Shown: positions 1 through 8,036 of the stretch, piece after piece
How the letters are laid out: every line of letters begins with the position of its first letter
Numbering within the stretch: the first letter of the stretch is position 1
From: JBALVT01 sp045110675
Lineage (GTDB): Bacteria; Pseudomonadota; Gammaproteobacteria; Pseudomonadales; Halieaceae
NCBI GenBank assembly: GCA_045110675.1
Contig: JBGCGJ010000037.1
Location: forward strand, 1 to 47,825
DNA: 47,825 nucleotides
Reading direction: 5' to 3'
The notes under the pieces: generated by a model
Told to the model about the DNA's origin: nothing
Databases searched by the model: none
The model's input: the letters and a program-made list of their open reading frames with translations, nothing else
Position numbers and translations under genes: made by a program

Positions 1-164
1 CCAAGAATAGAGGCGGGCTGATTATCGGTAAGAATAAACAGTACATTGCTTGGTGTCGGGGAGGCGACAGCAGTCGCCATAGAGCTTGTAACGAGAATCG
101 CGAAAACGAATCGCAAGATACGTTCAAAGGTCACGAGAAGACTTGTCTCTGCGTTCTCTTCCAT
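1..164 (-). CDS. Sulfatase, N-terminal fragment (runs off the window)
   Basis: Reading leftward from an ATG at 164 gives 54 codons with no stop. A hydrophobic segment at about residues 16-34 looks like a signal peptide or membrane anchor. It is followed by NVLFILTDNQP, the typical start of the mature alkaline-phosphatase-fold sulfatase domain, whose Asp binds the catalytic calcium. The formylglycine (C/S-x-P-x-R) motif lies outside the window, so activity cannot be judged. The gene is on the same strand as the nitrile hydratase operon, 70 bp after hupE, and may be its last gene or a separate unit. Family is clear from the motif; substrate is unknown. Confidence 0.7.
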   Translation of the reverse strand, partial: MEENAETSLLVTFERILRFVFAILVTSSMATAVASPTPSNVLFILTDNQPASIL

Positions 165-234
165 TGGTTTCCAAACCTCCATCAGGATAGTCTGCACTTC
201 CCCACACTAAACATGTGGGACAAAAATGTCGCTG

Positions 235-870
235 TTAGAGTACCAAGGCAGATTCAATATGTTCTATTAGCAAGGCGACACCGATACCCGTGGCCACCGC
301 ACCCGCCAAGCGTGAATGAACCGAGGGCACAACAGAGTTTACGGAAGCGCGGCTCATAAAAATACTCACCCCCACCGAGATACCATATTGAATGCAGGCG
401 AAGCCGATGAGATAAGCCAATAGCGGTTGTGTTTGGGCACCGATAATCTGAGCCCCGTAGGCCGCGCCGTGAAATACGCCCGAAACCAAAAAAAGCCCCA
501 GGTAGATAGCGGAGGCGTAACGCCGGCCCGACAAAACCATAATGCCGCCGACCAGCACCGATATTGTGACGACCATCTCCACCATGGGAACAGCGATGCC
601 CGAGGCTACTATCAGGCAACCAGCGACCGTGCTGAGTACAAATACCAAGGGAGTAATAAGGGGACGCGGGGTAAATGCGGCAGCCGCTCCCATGAGTACC
701 AGGAAAGCCAAATGATCGATACCAATGACGGGGTGGGCCAGCCCAGAGAGCAAACCACCCAAAAACGAGATGGGCAGTTCTCCACTTGCAACGTGATGAG
801 CATAGCCATGCGATGCCATAAGAGCGCTCACCAGGCCTAATATCAGAGTCGCAGAGTGTTTAATTTTCAT
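235..870 (-). CDS. hupE: HupE/UreJ family metal permease, probable cobalt uptake
   Basis: 211 aa membrane protein. A signal peptide (about residues 1-24, ending near SHGYA) is followed by the family signature HPVIGIDHLAFLV, whose His and Asp residues are thought to bind Ni or Co, and then by about six hydrophobic helices. HupE/UreJ proteins bring nickel or cobalt into the cell. It lies 36 bp downstream of the nitrile hydratase activator on the same strand. The enzyme beside it carries the cobalt-type CTLCSC motif, so cobalt supply to the hydratase is the natural reading. Family assignment rests on sequence; metal preference is inferred from context. Confidence 0.85.
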   Translation of the reverse strand: MKIKHSATLILGLVSALMASHGYAHHVASGELPISFLGGLLSGLAHPVIGIDHLAFLVLMGAAAAFTPRPLITPLVFVLSTVAGCLIVASGIAVPMVEMVVTISVLVGGIMVLSGRRYASAIYLGLFLVSGVFHGAAYGAQIIGAQTQPLLAYLIGFACIQYGISVGVSIFMSRASVNSVVPSVHSRLAGAVATGIGVALLIEHIESALVL

Positions 871-906
871 TGGTGCGTTCCCTACCTTGTAACTTAATCG
901 TATGAC

Positions 907-1269
907 CTAGTCATGGTCATGGCTATGGGTGTGAAAGTGCCCGAGCTCGGCGTGCATACGTTGATGGGCTTCGTGGGCTGCGTTCTTGCCGGCAATTAGA
1001 TCTTCCGCAGTGGTCAAACCTTTAGCCAAGGTCAACGCTTCAAGGCAGCTAAGCCAATGCTGATAATAAGTATCACCCAAATCGGGATCACCCGCCGCCT
1101 GAGCCTCTTCGATGGTTCGGCCAAGTTGCTCGGCCCATTCGGCTCGACCAAAAACACCTTGTTCCTGCAGCGAGCAGGCCAGTGCAAAAGCGCGTGCTTC
1201 CCAGGGTTCCTTAAACACCGGTTCATCTTCATCCAGAGGTGAAACGTGTTTTAAAACTGAGTCCACCAT
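907..1269 (-). CDS. Nitrile hydratase activator / accessory protein
   Basis: 120 aa, resembling the N-terminal half of nitrile hydratase beta subunits (DEPVFKEPWEARAFALA, then YYQHWLSCLEAL), as the P14K/NhlE-type activators do. In cobalt nitrile hydratases such a protein acts as a self-subunit-swapping chaperone that delivers metal to the alpha subunit. The C-terminus ends in a His-rich tail, HFHTHSHDHD, which probably binds metal. It begins 2 bp after the beta-subunit stop, so the two are translationally linked. The order alpha, beta, activator is the classic Co-type operon order. A free beta-like domain with another role is the only real alternative. Confidence 0.87.
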   Translation of the reverse strand: MVDSVLKHVSPLDEDEPVFKEPWEARAFALACSLQEQGVFGRAEWAEQLGRTIEEAQAAGDPDLGDTYYQHWLSCLEALTLAKGLTTAEDLIAGKNAAHEAHQRMHAELGHFHTHSHDHD

Positions 1270-1271
1270 GG

Positions 1272-1931
1272 CTAAGCGTGCTCCATATAGCTTTCAAACA
1301 AATCGATAAACAGGCTATCGTTTGAGGGCGCGTCACTGCCCCACAGTTCCTGTGCAGAGAAACGCACACTGTAGTTATACTCCGGTGTCTCAGCTTCGCC
1401 GTGAGCATTGCGGTCCGGCAATAAAAAAGCACCGTGAATTTTTTCCACGCTACCGGATTTACCCCGGGTGTATCGAGGTAGGCGGGTATGATGAATAGGA
1501 TGCATCACTTTAGTCGTAACTTTATCGCCTATCTTGAACAGTGGCGATTTATCCAATTCCTGTAGGGCTGAAAGAGGATTGCTGGTAATAAATTCCGCAC
1601 CCTCTTTTGGGAGCGGAGGGAGCGTATTACCTGTACTGAGAAGGGACTTTCCCTTTTGCAACTCTTCAGGAGTAACAATCTTTTTCTCCTCCAGGATACT
1701 TAGCAGAGCCGCCAACCAGTTTTCGTAATAGCTGGAAGCCAAATACTGTACCGGCGGAATTTGCTCTGTATATCGCCGCATTTCGTCGACGCAAAAATAA
1801 CCCGTTCCAAGAAGCGCCAGTGTGTAGGAAAAAACCTCTCGCTCCCACTCGCTGTGGAAGACCGGTTCATTTTCTTCCCTGACAATAGGTCCGAAATTAT
1901 CCATCCCACCCAGATCATGCACACTGTCCAT
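1272..1931 (-). CDS. nthB: Nitrile hydratase, beta subunit
   Basis: 219 aa, normal for the family. It starts MDSVHDLGGMDNFGP, the usual beta-subunit N-terminus. The C-terminal SH3-like barrel carries RLPRYTRGKSGSVE, then HGAFLLPD and a final NYSVRFSAQELWG block. Conserved Arg residues of this subunit hydrogen-bond to the oxidised cysteines of the alpha-subunit metal site. It follows the alpha gene with a 9-bp gap. Together they form the cytoplasmic enzyme that hydrates nitriles to amides. No frameshift or missing block was seen. Confidence 0.95.
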   Translation of the reverse strand: MDSVHDLGGMDNFGPIVREENEPVFHSEWEREVFSYTLALLGTGYFCVDEMRRYTEQIPPVQYLASSYYENWLAALLSILEEKKIVTPEELQKGKSLLSTGNTLPPLPKEGAEFITSNPLSALQELDKSPLFKIGDKVTTKVMHPIHHTRLPRYTRGKSGSVEKIHGAFLLPDRNAHGEAETPEYNYSVRFSAQELWGSDAPSNDSLFIDLFESYMEHA

Positions 1932-1940
1932 GGCTACTCC

Positions 1941-2543
1941 CTACGCCGGCGCGGACACCAGCCCGCTACCGATCATCGAATCGCGGTTTACCAAGCCCGC
2001 AAGTTGATCTGCTGTCATCCCGTCCGTTCCTGCAGGGCGCTGTGGTAAAACAAGATATCGTAAATCAGCATTGCTATCCCAGACACGCACTTGTGTATCA
2101 TCGGCAAGCGTAACGCCGAATTCTTCCAGTACGCCGCGAGGATCTTTCACAACCCGGGAGCGATAAGGTGCGCTCTTGTACCAAGTTGGCGGCAGACCCA
2201 AAATTGACCACGGATAACAGGAACATAAAGTGCAGACCACAATATTGTGGACATGCGAGGTGTTTTCTTTCACCTCCACATGAGTTCCTTCAAGGCCGGC
2301 AAAACCGAGTTTGGCAATCGTTGCCGAACCATCCTCGAGAAGCTCTTTTTTAAAGTCTGGATCAGTCCAGGCCCTGGCGACAATCTGGGCGCCGATATGG
2401 GGGCCGACGCGGTTTTCGTAATGATCGGTAAGCGTATCCAGGGTCGCCTCATCGACCAGACCCTTATCAGTTAAAACAGCTTCGAGTGCCTTGACGCGAA
2501 GCTGGATATCAGAGAGTGGCTCACCGTGATTATGTTCTGCCAT
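1941..2543 (-). CDS. nthA: Nitrile hydratase, alpha subunit (cobalt type)
   Basis: 200 aa. The metal site is VCTLCSCYPW with Cys104, Cys107, Ser108 and Cys109. The Thr at position 105 marks the cobalt class (CTLCSC) as opposed to the iron class (CSLCSC). Two of these cysteines are oxidised in the active enzyme. Flanking family blocks are present (RVVKDPRGVLEEFG, then VRVWDSNADLRYLVLPQRP). The enzyme hydrates R-CN to R-CONH2. It sits third from last in a leftward operon after the M24 protein (41-bp gap) and before nthB. A strong ribosome site, GGAG, precedes the ATG. Confidence 0.96.
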   Translation of the reverse strand: MAEHNHGEPLSDIQLRVKALEAVLTDKGLVDEATLDTLTDHYENRVGPHIGAQIVARAWTDPDFKKELLEDGSATIAKLGFAGLEGTHVEVKENTSHVHNIVVCTLCSCYPWSILGLPPTWYKSAPYRSRVVKDPRGVLEEFGVTLADDTQVRVWDSNADLRYLVLPQRPAGTDGMTADQLAGLVNRDSMIGSGLVSAPA

Positions 2544-2584
2544 GAATTACTCCTCGGGGGCAACGACACTAGCGCACAAGAAAA

Positions 2585-3772
2585 TTATACCGGCGTCAAT
2601 TCAGTTTCAGTTCCGTCGTACGCTTTAATCGCAGTACCGGATAGAGGCTCACCGCCATCGGCTGTAACTCGGTATGTTTCCTGGAAGTACAAAGAGTGTG
2701 TACGCTCTTCGTTCATCACGTGTGGATGCATGGAACAGACCATATTTTCCGGTAGAACAAAATCAAAACCTTCACCGATACGCGGCATTTCGATCATGGT
2801 CATGCCAATGCTGTGCCCACAAACATGGCCCGAACGATAGCCGCGATCAACAAAAGGCTGCATACACGTCTTGTGTACTTCCGCCGCTGTCCGCCCCGCT
2901 TTCATGTGCTCGCGCACCAAAACGTGGAACTCTTGCTGTGCATCCATCATGTCCTGGGTAATGGCATCCATACCGTTGGGCATCAGCGGCCGAGAGTATT
3001 CAACCCAGTGGCCACCCTCTCCGGAGATTTCAAGGCCGTACATCATGCCATCGGAATCTTGCAGGGGACGGTTGGTGGGAAACACCATTTGCGGCAGCAA
3101 CGAACCATTTGGACCCATTTGCACCATGTCCATGGTATTGCGCGCGCAGCCAGCGCTGACAAAGGTGTTTTCTGCAACGCCCATTAATTCTGCTTCCGTC
3201 TTGCCCGGCGCATAGGCCTTGATGACATCCAGCACACCTTGCTTGTTAATTTCCATGGAGTGGCGAACAGAGGCAATTTCTTCATCCGACTTTTGAGCGC
3301 GAGAATAATCGAAGGGAATATCGAAATCGACTAGATCGAAGCCTCCGGCCGCAAGCGCTTTGTAATCGCGTACGTTGACGATGAACTCCAGGCCGTAGAC
3401 ACCCACTTTTTTAGCGCCATTGTCTTTTAGATAACCGGTAATCCACTCACCACAATGCAAAGGTAGCTCGCGCTGCTTTATAAAAGTTGCGCTGTGATCT
3501 CCCACCCAGGTGGCCTCTTTCGGGAACACCACAACAGGGTCTGCATTGTGGGTAATGACCACGTAGGAGTAGCGATGCAAAATATGGAAGCCAGCCATAT
3601 AACGAATAGCGCCTTCGAAGCCACTGTATTCATTGCCGGCAATCACCAGCGCATCAAGTCCGTGTTCTTCCATGGCGGCGCGGGTATTGCTGTAGCGCCG
3701 ATCAATTTCAGTCTGGCTAGGGCGAAAACGGTTAACGTAATCCTGAGTGTCAATATTCTGTGCGGTATTCAT
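2585..3772 (-). CDS. Creatinase-like M24 (pita-bread fold) hydrolase
   Basis: 395 aa with an N-terminal creatinase domain (about 1-165) and a C-terminal pita-bread domain (about 170-390). His320 in GHSIG matches the conserved catalytic His. The aminopeptidase metal ligands are altered: the two usual Asp positions read Glu248 (GLEIS) and Glu258 (WVEYS), and the usual EPG Glu is replaced by CSMHPHV. Creatinase, a non-metal member, likewise lacks a full metal set, so C-N bond hydrolysis of a small amide or guanidino-type compound is more likely than peptide cleavage. It begins 3 bp after the upstream reductase stop. The exact substrate is unknown. Confidence 0.8.
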   Translation of the reverse strand: MNTAQNIDTQDYVNRFRPSQTEIDRRYSNTRAAMEEHGLDALVIAGNEYSGFEGAIRYMAGFHILHRYSYVVITHNADPVVVFPKEATWVGDHSATFIKQRELPLHCGEWITGYLKDNGAKKVGVYGLEFIVNVRDYKALAAGGFDLVDFDIPFDYSRAQKSDEEIASVRHSMEINKQGVLDVIKAYAPGKTEAELMGVAENTFVSAGCARNTMDMVQMGPNGSLLPQMVFPTNRPLQDSDGMMYGLEISGEGGHWVEYSRPLMPNGMDAITQDMMDAQQEFHVLVREHMKAGRTAAEVHKTCMQPFVDRGYRSGHVCGHSIGMTMIEMPRIGEGFDFVLPENMVCSMHPHVMNEERTHSLYFQETYRVTADGGEPLSGTAIKAYDGTETELTPV

Positions 3773-3775
3773 AGC

Positions 3776-4690
3776 TTATGTCTCCAGTGTCCAACTAAAT
3801 TCCAAACCTTTGACCATATCGGCAATGGCCCTGTTAAGTGGACAGGGTACGCCCACTTGCTCACCAATGGCAGCGACGCCGCCATTGATACTGTCTATTT
3901 CGGTAATGCGCTTTGCCTCAACATCCTGCAACATGCTGGGTTTATGTAGATAGGCAACCTCTTTACTGGAATCGATCATCTCCTCAGGATCTCGCTCGAG
4001 AACGACACCCTGAGCAGCAGCGACAGCAATGCCCTCTTGTGCGACAGCGCTCATGACATCCCGTACTTGTTCGATGCATATGCCGTGGGGAAGTCCTGTT
4101 AGAGCAGCAACACCATTCGAAGCACAATTGAATATCACTTTGGTCCACATAGGGCCGCGTGGGTCGGCGACAGAATTTGTCTCCATCCCACCGCGTGTCA
4201 GCGCCTCGGCCAGACGATCGCTTTCGTCCTGTGTGGCGGGCTTGCCATCAAAGGGACCAATACAAGTCAAACCCTTGGTGTCGTGGTTGCATACTCCGAG
4301 GTCGCTGATATGACCGGCGGGGAAAGTGGTGCCCATGATGACCCGGGGCACATACTCGGCAACAATTTCTTCACTGCCAACACCATTTTGTACTGAACAA
4401 ACCGCCCCATCTTCGAATATATGTGCAACGGCTTCCATTGCCGCGCGAGTATGCAAAGTCTTTGACGCAATAATGCCAAATTCGCAAGGGGGTATTTCTT
4501 TGGCATCGGCGCGGGCGTTAATTTTCGCCACAAAATCGCTTTCACCGGTCAGGCGTAGGCCATTTTTATTGATTGCATCCACGTGTGCCTGATAGGGGTC
4601 ATAGGCCCACACTTCCACGTCCTCCAATCTTCCCAGGTGCGCCGCAAAAAGGCTGCCGATCGCACCACAACCAATAATACAAACTTTCAT
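3776..4690 (-). CDS. Ketopantoate reductase (ApbA/PanE) family dehydrogenase, copy 1
   Basis: 304 aa. An N-terminal Rossmann fold opens with CIIGCGAIGSLFAAHLG, a GxGxxG-type NADP site. The central MWTKVIFNCASNG block holds the Lys and Asn used in hydride transfer and substrate binding, and the C-terminal helical domain follows. The family reduces 2-keto acids (ketopantoate in pantothenate synthesis). Its place in a nitrile hydratase operon, beside a diverged second copy, argues for a catabolic 2-keto or 2-hydroxy acid step rather than coenzyme A synthesis. A GGAG site precedes the ATG. Specific substrate is not deducible. Confidence 0.87.
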   Translation of the reverse strand: MKVCIIGCGAIGSLFAAHLGRLEDVEVWAYDPYQAHVDAINKNGLRLTGESDFVAKINARADAKEIPPCEFGIIASKTLHTRAAMEAVAHIFEDGAVCSVQNGVGSEEIVAEYVPRVIMGTTFPAGHISDLGVCNHDTKGLTCIGPFDGKPATQDESDRLAEALTRGGMETNSVADPRGPMWTKVIFNCASNGVAALTGLPHGICIEQVRDVMSAVAQEGIAVAAAQGVVLERDPEEMIDSSKEVAYLHKPSMLQDVEAKRITEIDSINGGVAAIGEQVGVPCPLNRAIADMVKGLEFSWTLET

Positions 4691-4781
4691 TCTCTACTCC
4701 TCTACGGTGCCGAACCCAGAACCCATTCCGGGTGATGTTGATCGGCTTCGCCCCCAGGGCATATGACTACCAGTGTTAATA

Positions 4782-5765
4782 TCAGTGCTCAAACACCGGC
4801 AGCGACCAACTTTTCTCGATACCCTTGACCAATCGGTACATCGTCTCGTGAAACGGTGCAGCCATACCCACTTCGTGAGCGGCGCGCACAATTGAGCCGG
4901 TAATCCAATCCACTTCGGTATAACGCTTACTGCGGACATCGTCGAGCATGGAAGTCACATGGGCATACTCTTCACTGCCATGGCTGCCGCCCTGGCTGAC
5001 GGCTTTACAGTTCATTTTCCAGGGGTCGGAGCTCAACTCAATCCCGTGCGCTTTAGCAATCGCAACCCCCTCGGACATCATATCCCTAACCAAATTACCC
5101 AGGTCGGTAAGTTGTTCAGTATCGGCATAGAACGGAACGTGCGGTGTGTTGGTAACTGCACCGATGGCGTTCACAGCAGAATTAAAAATCAGTTTAGACC
5201 ATTGCACGGGCTGCAAGTCCTGGTATGCCTCACAAATCAAACCAGAGCGATTGATAAGCGCCTCGACCTGCGCGATGTATTCGTGCCCGGGCCGTTGCAC
5301 TTCCTCATGCCATGGCCCGATCCAGGTGGCAGTATCCAGCTCATAGTCAACATGGGTGTCTGACTTGCGAACACCCGACATGAAGGTCAGGCCGGCGATA
5401 ATGGGCCAGTCGCCATTTTCGCGCACCAGGCGCTCACACCCCAAGCCGTTTTGAATCATCATCACAGTAGCGTTGGGGAAGTACCCCTTAAACTTGTTGA
5501 CACTCGCTTCAACCGCCGTGGTTTTGGTGGCAATAATCACCAGATCGACATCGCCTAAATCGGCAGGTTCAGTGGAGGCGAGAACATCTGCCCTTAGAGT
5601 GGATTTGCCAGTTACCTTCAAACCCTGCTCATTCAGGTCTTTGGCGTGGCCCTCGCGGCGGACCAAAACAGTCATAGTAATATCGGGTAAAGCGCCAATG
5701 TGCCCAATGAGCAGGCTGCCTATGGCTCCGGCCCCAACAACACAAACCCTGTTAATTTCCCGCAT
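4782..5765 (-). CDS. Ketopantoate reductase (ApbA/PanE) family dehydrogenase, copy 2
   Basis: 327 aa. It begins VCVVGAGAIGSLLIGHIG (NADP-binding GxGxxG) and has QWSKLIFNSAVNAIGA as the catalytic Lys/Asn block. It is the first gene of the leftward operon and lies 91 bp upstream of copy 1. The two share architecture but differ at many positions, so they are old paralogues rather than a recent duplication. Two enzymes of this family in tandem may form a heteromer or act on successive keto acids of the same pathway. Real ketopantoate reductase activity is possible but less likely in this setting. Confidence 0.87.
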   Translation of the reverse strand: MREINRVCVVGAGAIGSLLIGHIGALPDITMTVLVRREGHAKDLNEQGLKVTGKSTLRADVLASTEPADLGDVDLVIIATKTTAVEASVNKFKGYFPNATVMMIQNGLGCERLVRENGDWPIIAGLTFMSGVRKSDTHVDYELDTATWIGPWHEEVQRPGHEYIAQVEALINRSGLICEAYQDLQPVQWSKLIFNSAVNAIGAVTNTPHVPFYADTEQLTDLGNLVRDMMSEGVAIAKAHGIELSSDPWKMNCKAVSQGGSHGSEEYAHVTSMLDDVRSKRYTEVDWITGSIVRAAHEVGMAAPFHETMYRLVKGIEKSWSLPVFEH

Positions 5766-5929
5766 GAAAGCCTATTTCTCCAGATTTAAGGGCCGTGCGC
5801 AGCCGACACCACCTTCACGGTGTTAAGAGCGAGAATAATAGAGCGCGCCGACGGTAGTGTCTTGCTTGTCACTGCATCAATAGTTGACTCGGCGTGCCCG
5901 CCGGACAGGGAGGCATTCGCCGGTGTCTG

Positions 5930-6895
5930 CTAGGACACACCCTCAGTCTGCTTCGCCACAAGTTGCCGTAATTTGCTGGGCGAAATATCAAATCGGGTCT
6001 TAAAGGCTCGACTGAAATGAGCCGGATCGTTAAAACCGCGCCGATAGGCTATCTCACTCACCCTCATGTGGCCCATAGAGGGGTCGAGAAGATCTTCTCG
6101 TGTTGCCTTGAGGCGTCGCTCCCAAATCCACTTAGAGACGGTCATACCAGCTTGCTGAAACAGGCTGTGGACGTAACGCATAGAAATGCCATTGGCATTT
6201 GCGATCTTCTCTGGAGTGAGTTCACAGTCGCTGAAGTTAGCTTCCATAAACTCCAGTATTCGCCGAAACAAGGCCGATTGCTTGGCATGGTTGTGTTCGT
6301 ACTCCTGGTCAACTTCTGAGCGAAGCATTGCCGAGGTCATTTCTAATAAACATTCCGCCAGAGTATGCTGCTCGGTGATGGTCAGATTATCCGCCTCAAA
6401 GGCCAGTGACTTGAGCATGTCGTGCACGATCGTAGTCAGCCCCCCCGCCTCCAATAACCGAGGCCGAAACTCCTGCTTCTCCTGGGAACCAAAAATACGC
6501 TCCCAATACATCGTGCTGGGGATGTGCAGAATCAAGCGGTGACTTTTTTGGGTATGGATGATCGTATAGGGCTCTCCCGCAGACATGAGAGATATACTGC
6601 CGGGATGTTGAGTGAACTCGACGTTTTTTTCCGTAACCAGCACCGTGCCTTCCAATTGGGTCGCCAACAAAAAATCATCGTTGGAGTCCCGATCAATATC
6701 CTCAGTGCGGCGAAATATCGCGATGGGGTCTATCCAGATATCGAACAATTCCAGCTTACCCAAAGGCAGCTCTCGACAAGTGAAGTTCTGTATAGGCTGG
6801 CCTCGCATTTCGGTGTCTACCGAAACATGAGCCCTGCGGACAGACGCTTCCAGAGGGTCACCGGGATGGCTGGAATCGGGGGCCTCGCCTGTCAT
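5930..6895 (-). CDS. AraC family transcriptional regulator
   Basis: 321 aa. The N-terminal two-thirds looks like the AraC_binding_2 sensor domain (cupin-like, as in AntR/FeaR-type regulators of catabolic genes). The C-terminal about 100 aa is the double helix-turn-helix DNA-binding domain, ending with the family signature VSEIAYRRGFNDPAHFSRAFK. It is divergent from the FAH-led operon across 177 bp and on the same strand as the ketopantoate-reductase/nitrile-hydratase operon, 164 bp upstream of it. The position suggests it activates one or both in response to the substrate. The inducer is unknown. Confidence 0.92.
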   Translation of the reverse strand: MTGEAPDSSHPGDPLEASVRRAHVSVDTEMRGQPIQNFTCRELPLGKLELFDIWIDPIAIFRRTEDIDRDSNDDFLLATQLEGTVLVTEKNVEFTQHPGSISLMSAGEPYTIIHTQKSHRLILHIPSTMYWERIFGSQEKQEFRPRLLEAGGLTTIVHDMLKSLAFEADNLTITEQHTLAECLLEMTSAMLRSEVDQEYEHNHAKQSALFRRILEFMEANFSDCELTPEKIANANGISMRYVHSLFQQAGMTVSKWIWERRLKATREDLLDPSMGHMRVSEIAYRRGFNDPAHFSRAFKTRFDISPSKLRQLVAKQTEGVS

Positions 6896-7072
6896 TTAAG
6901 TCCTTAGTGAAATACTGTAACGACCTTGAGTTTGAAACCTGTTGCACGGAGAGTCAACCTTTTACGCCTTGCAGGGCAATGCACTTTTTAACCTGCACTA
7001 CTATTATTTCCCACTCGAAATTAACAGAATCGTTTGCCGGGCTGGCGATGCCCCCAACAGAGGAATAAACGC
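6896..7072. promoter_or_regulatory. Divergent promoter region between araC-type gene and FAH-led operon
   Basis: 177 bp without a gene. Three TGCAC words occur at 6943-6947, 6980-6984 and 6994-6998; the last two are extended to TGCACT and lie 14 bp apart in the same direction. Direct repeats are the usual operator form for AraC-family activators, so this is a candidate binding region, but the spacing is not the standard 21 bp or so. An AGAGGA ribosome site lies just before the FAH ATG. No confident -10/-35 pair could be picked by eye. Confidence 0.35.
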
Positions 7073-7981
7073 ATGAAATTGTCGACATTTATCATCAAGG
7101 CCACGGGCGTAAAAACCATCGGTTTGTACTCACAGGATAAGTATATTGACGTGGTTGCCCTCAGCGGAGGAAGCGTGCCGAACTCCATGCAAGTACTGCT
7201 GGAGGGTGGCCAGGATGCCCTGAAGAACGTCCAGGCGATTGCGGAGGCTTCGGATGGAAGCCAGCACGCCTACTCCGCGGAAGAAGTGGAGCTGCAGTCT
7301 CCGGTTCGACCGGGAAAAATAATCCATACTTCCTGTAACTTTGACGCTCACTTAAGCGAGTTGGAAGGATGGGAAGCAGAAGAATGGAAGGATCACGGCT
7401 GGGACAAATTTCACTTCGAACATCCCACGGGCTTTCTCGAAGCGCCTTCGTGTATTGTCGGTTCCGGCGTGGGCATCGAAATTCCGGGCTTCACCGAGCA
7501 ACTGGACTATGAGGTTGAGGTGGGAATCGTTATTGGCAAAACTTGCAAAGACGTCAGCGTTGAACAAGCCATGGACAACGTGGTCGGCCTGATGATTTTC
7601 AACGATGTTTCCGCGCGAGATATCCAGGCACGAGAGCATGCCAACAACGTCATCCTGATGGGCAAGAGCTTCGATGGCTCCTGCCCCTTTGGCCCATGGT
7701 TGGTGACCCTCGATGAATTGGAAGATCCCGACAATCTGGATATGAAAATGGTTCTCAATGGCGAAGTTCGCCAGAACTCCAATACCAACGCCACTCACTA
7801 CAAGATGGCGGAGTTGGTTGCATGGTGGTCGCAAATGACGCTTGAACCCGGCGATGTCATCACAACAGGCAGCCCTCCCGGGGTGATCTCAGGCATGAAG
7901 ACACCGGTATGGATGAAGCCCGGCGATGTGATGGAGTGCAAAGTCGAAGGCCTGGGAAATCTGGTAACGCCCATTATATGA
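7073..7981 (+). CDS. Fumarylacetoacetate hydrolase (FAH) family protein
   Basis: 302 aa from the ATG at 7073, chosen over an in-frame ATG at 7034 because an AGAGG site precedes it and MKLSTF matches a family N-terminus. The C-terminal FAH domain has the metal-binding LDYEVEVGIVIG and FNDVSARDIQARE, then GKSFDGSCPFGPW and TTGSPPGV. Family members hydrolyse or decarboxylate beta-diketo or acylpyruvate-type acids, or act as hydratases, using Mg2+. It is the first gene of the rightward operon divergent from araC. It probably handles a late, ring-opened or keto-acid intermediate; the specific reaction is not known. Confidence 0.92.
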   Translation: MKLSTFIIKATGVKTIGLYSQDKYIDVVALSGGSVPNSMQVLLEGGQDALKNVQAIAEASDGSQHAYSAEEVELQSPVRPGKIIHTSCNFDAHLSELEGWEAEEWKDHGWDKFHFEHPTGFLEAPSCIVGSGVGIEIPGFTEQLDYEVEVGIVIGKTCKDVSVEQAMDNVVGLMIFNDVSARDIQAREHANNVILMGKSFDGSCPFGPWLVTLDELEDPDNLDMKMVLNGEVRQNSNTNATHYKMAELVAWWSQMTLEPGDVITTGSPPGVISGMKTPVWMKPGDVMECKVEGLGNLVTPII

Positions 7982-8036
7982 ACGGCGGATATCGGCGCCA
8001 GGCTCGATTGAATAACGTAAGATTAAGGAGAACACA

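Noticed and set aside
201..219. CCCACA/TGTGGG hairpin between hupE and the sulfatase as a terminator
   Set aside because: Only 6 bp, and no T-run in the direction of transcription; too weak to call.
1272..5765. Cobalamin or other riboswitch before the nitrile hydratase operon
   Set aside because: No conserved box or extended structured leader could be seen in the short gaps upstream.
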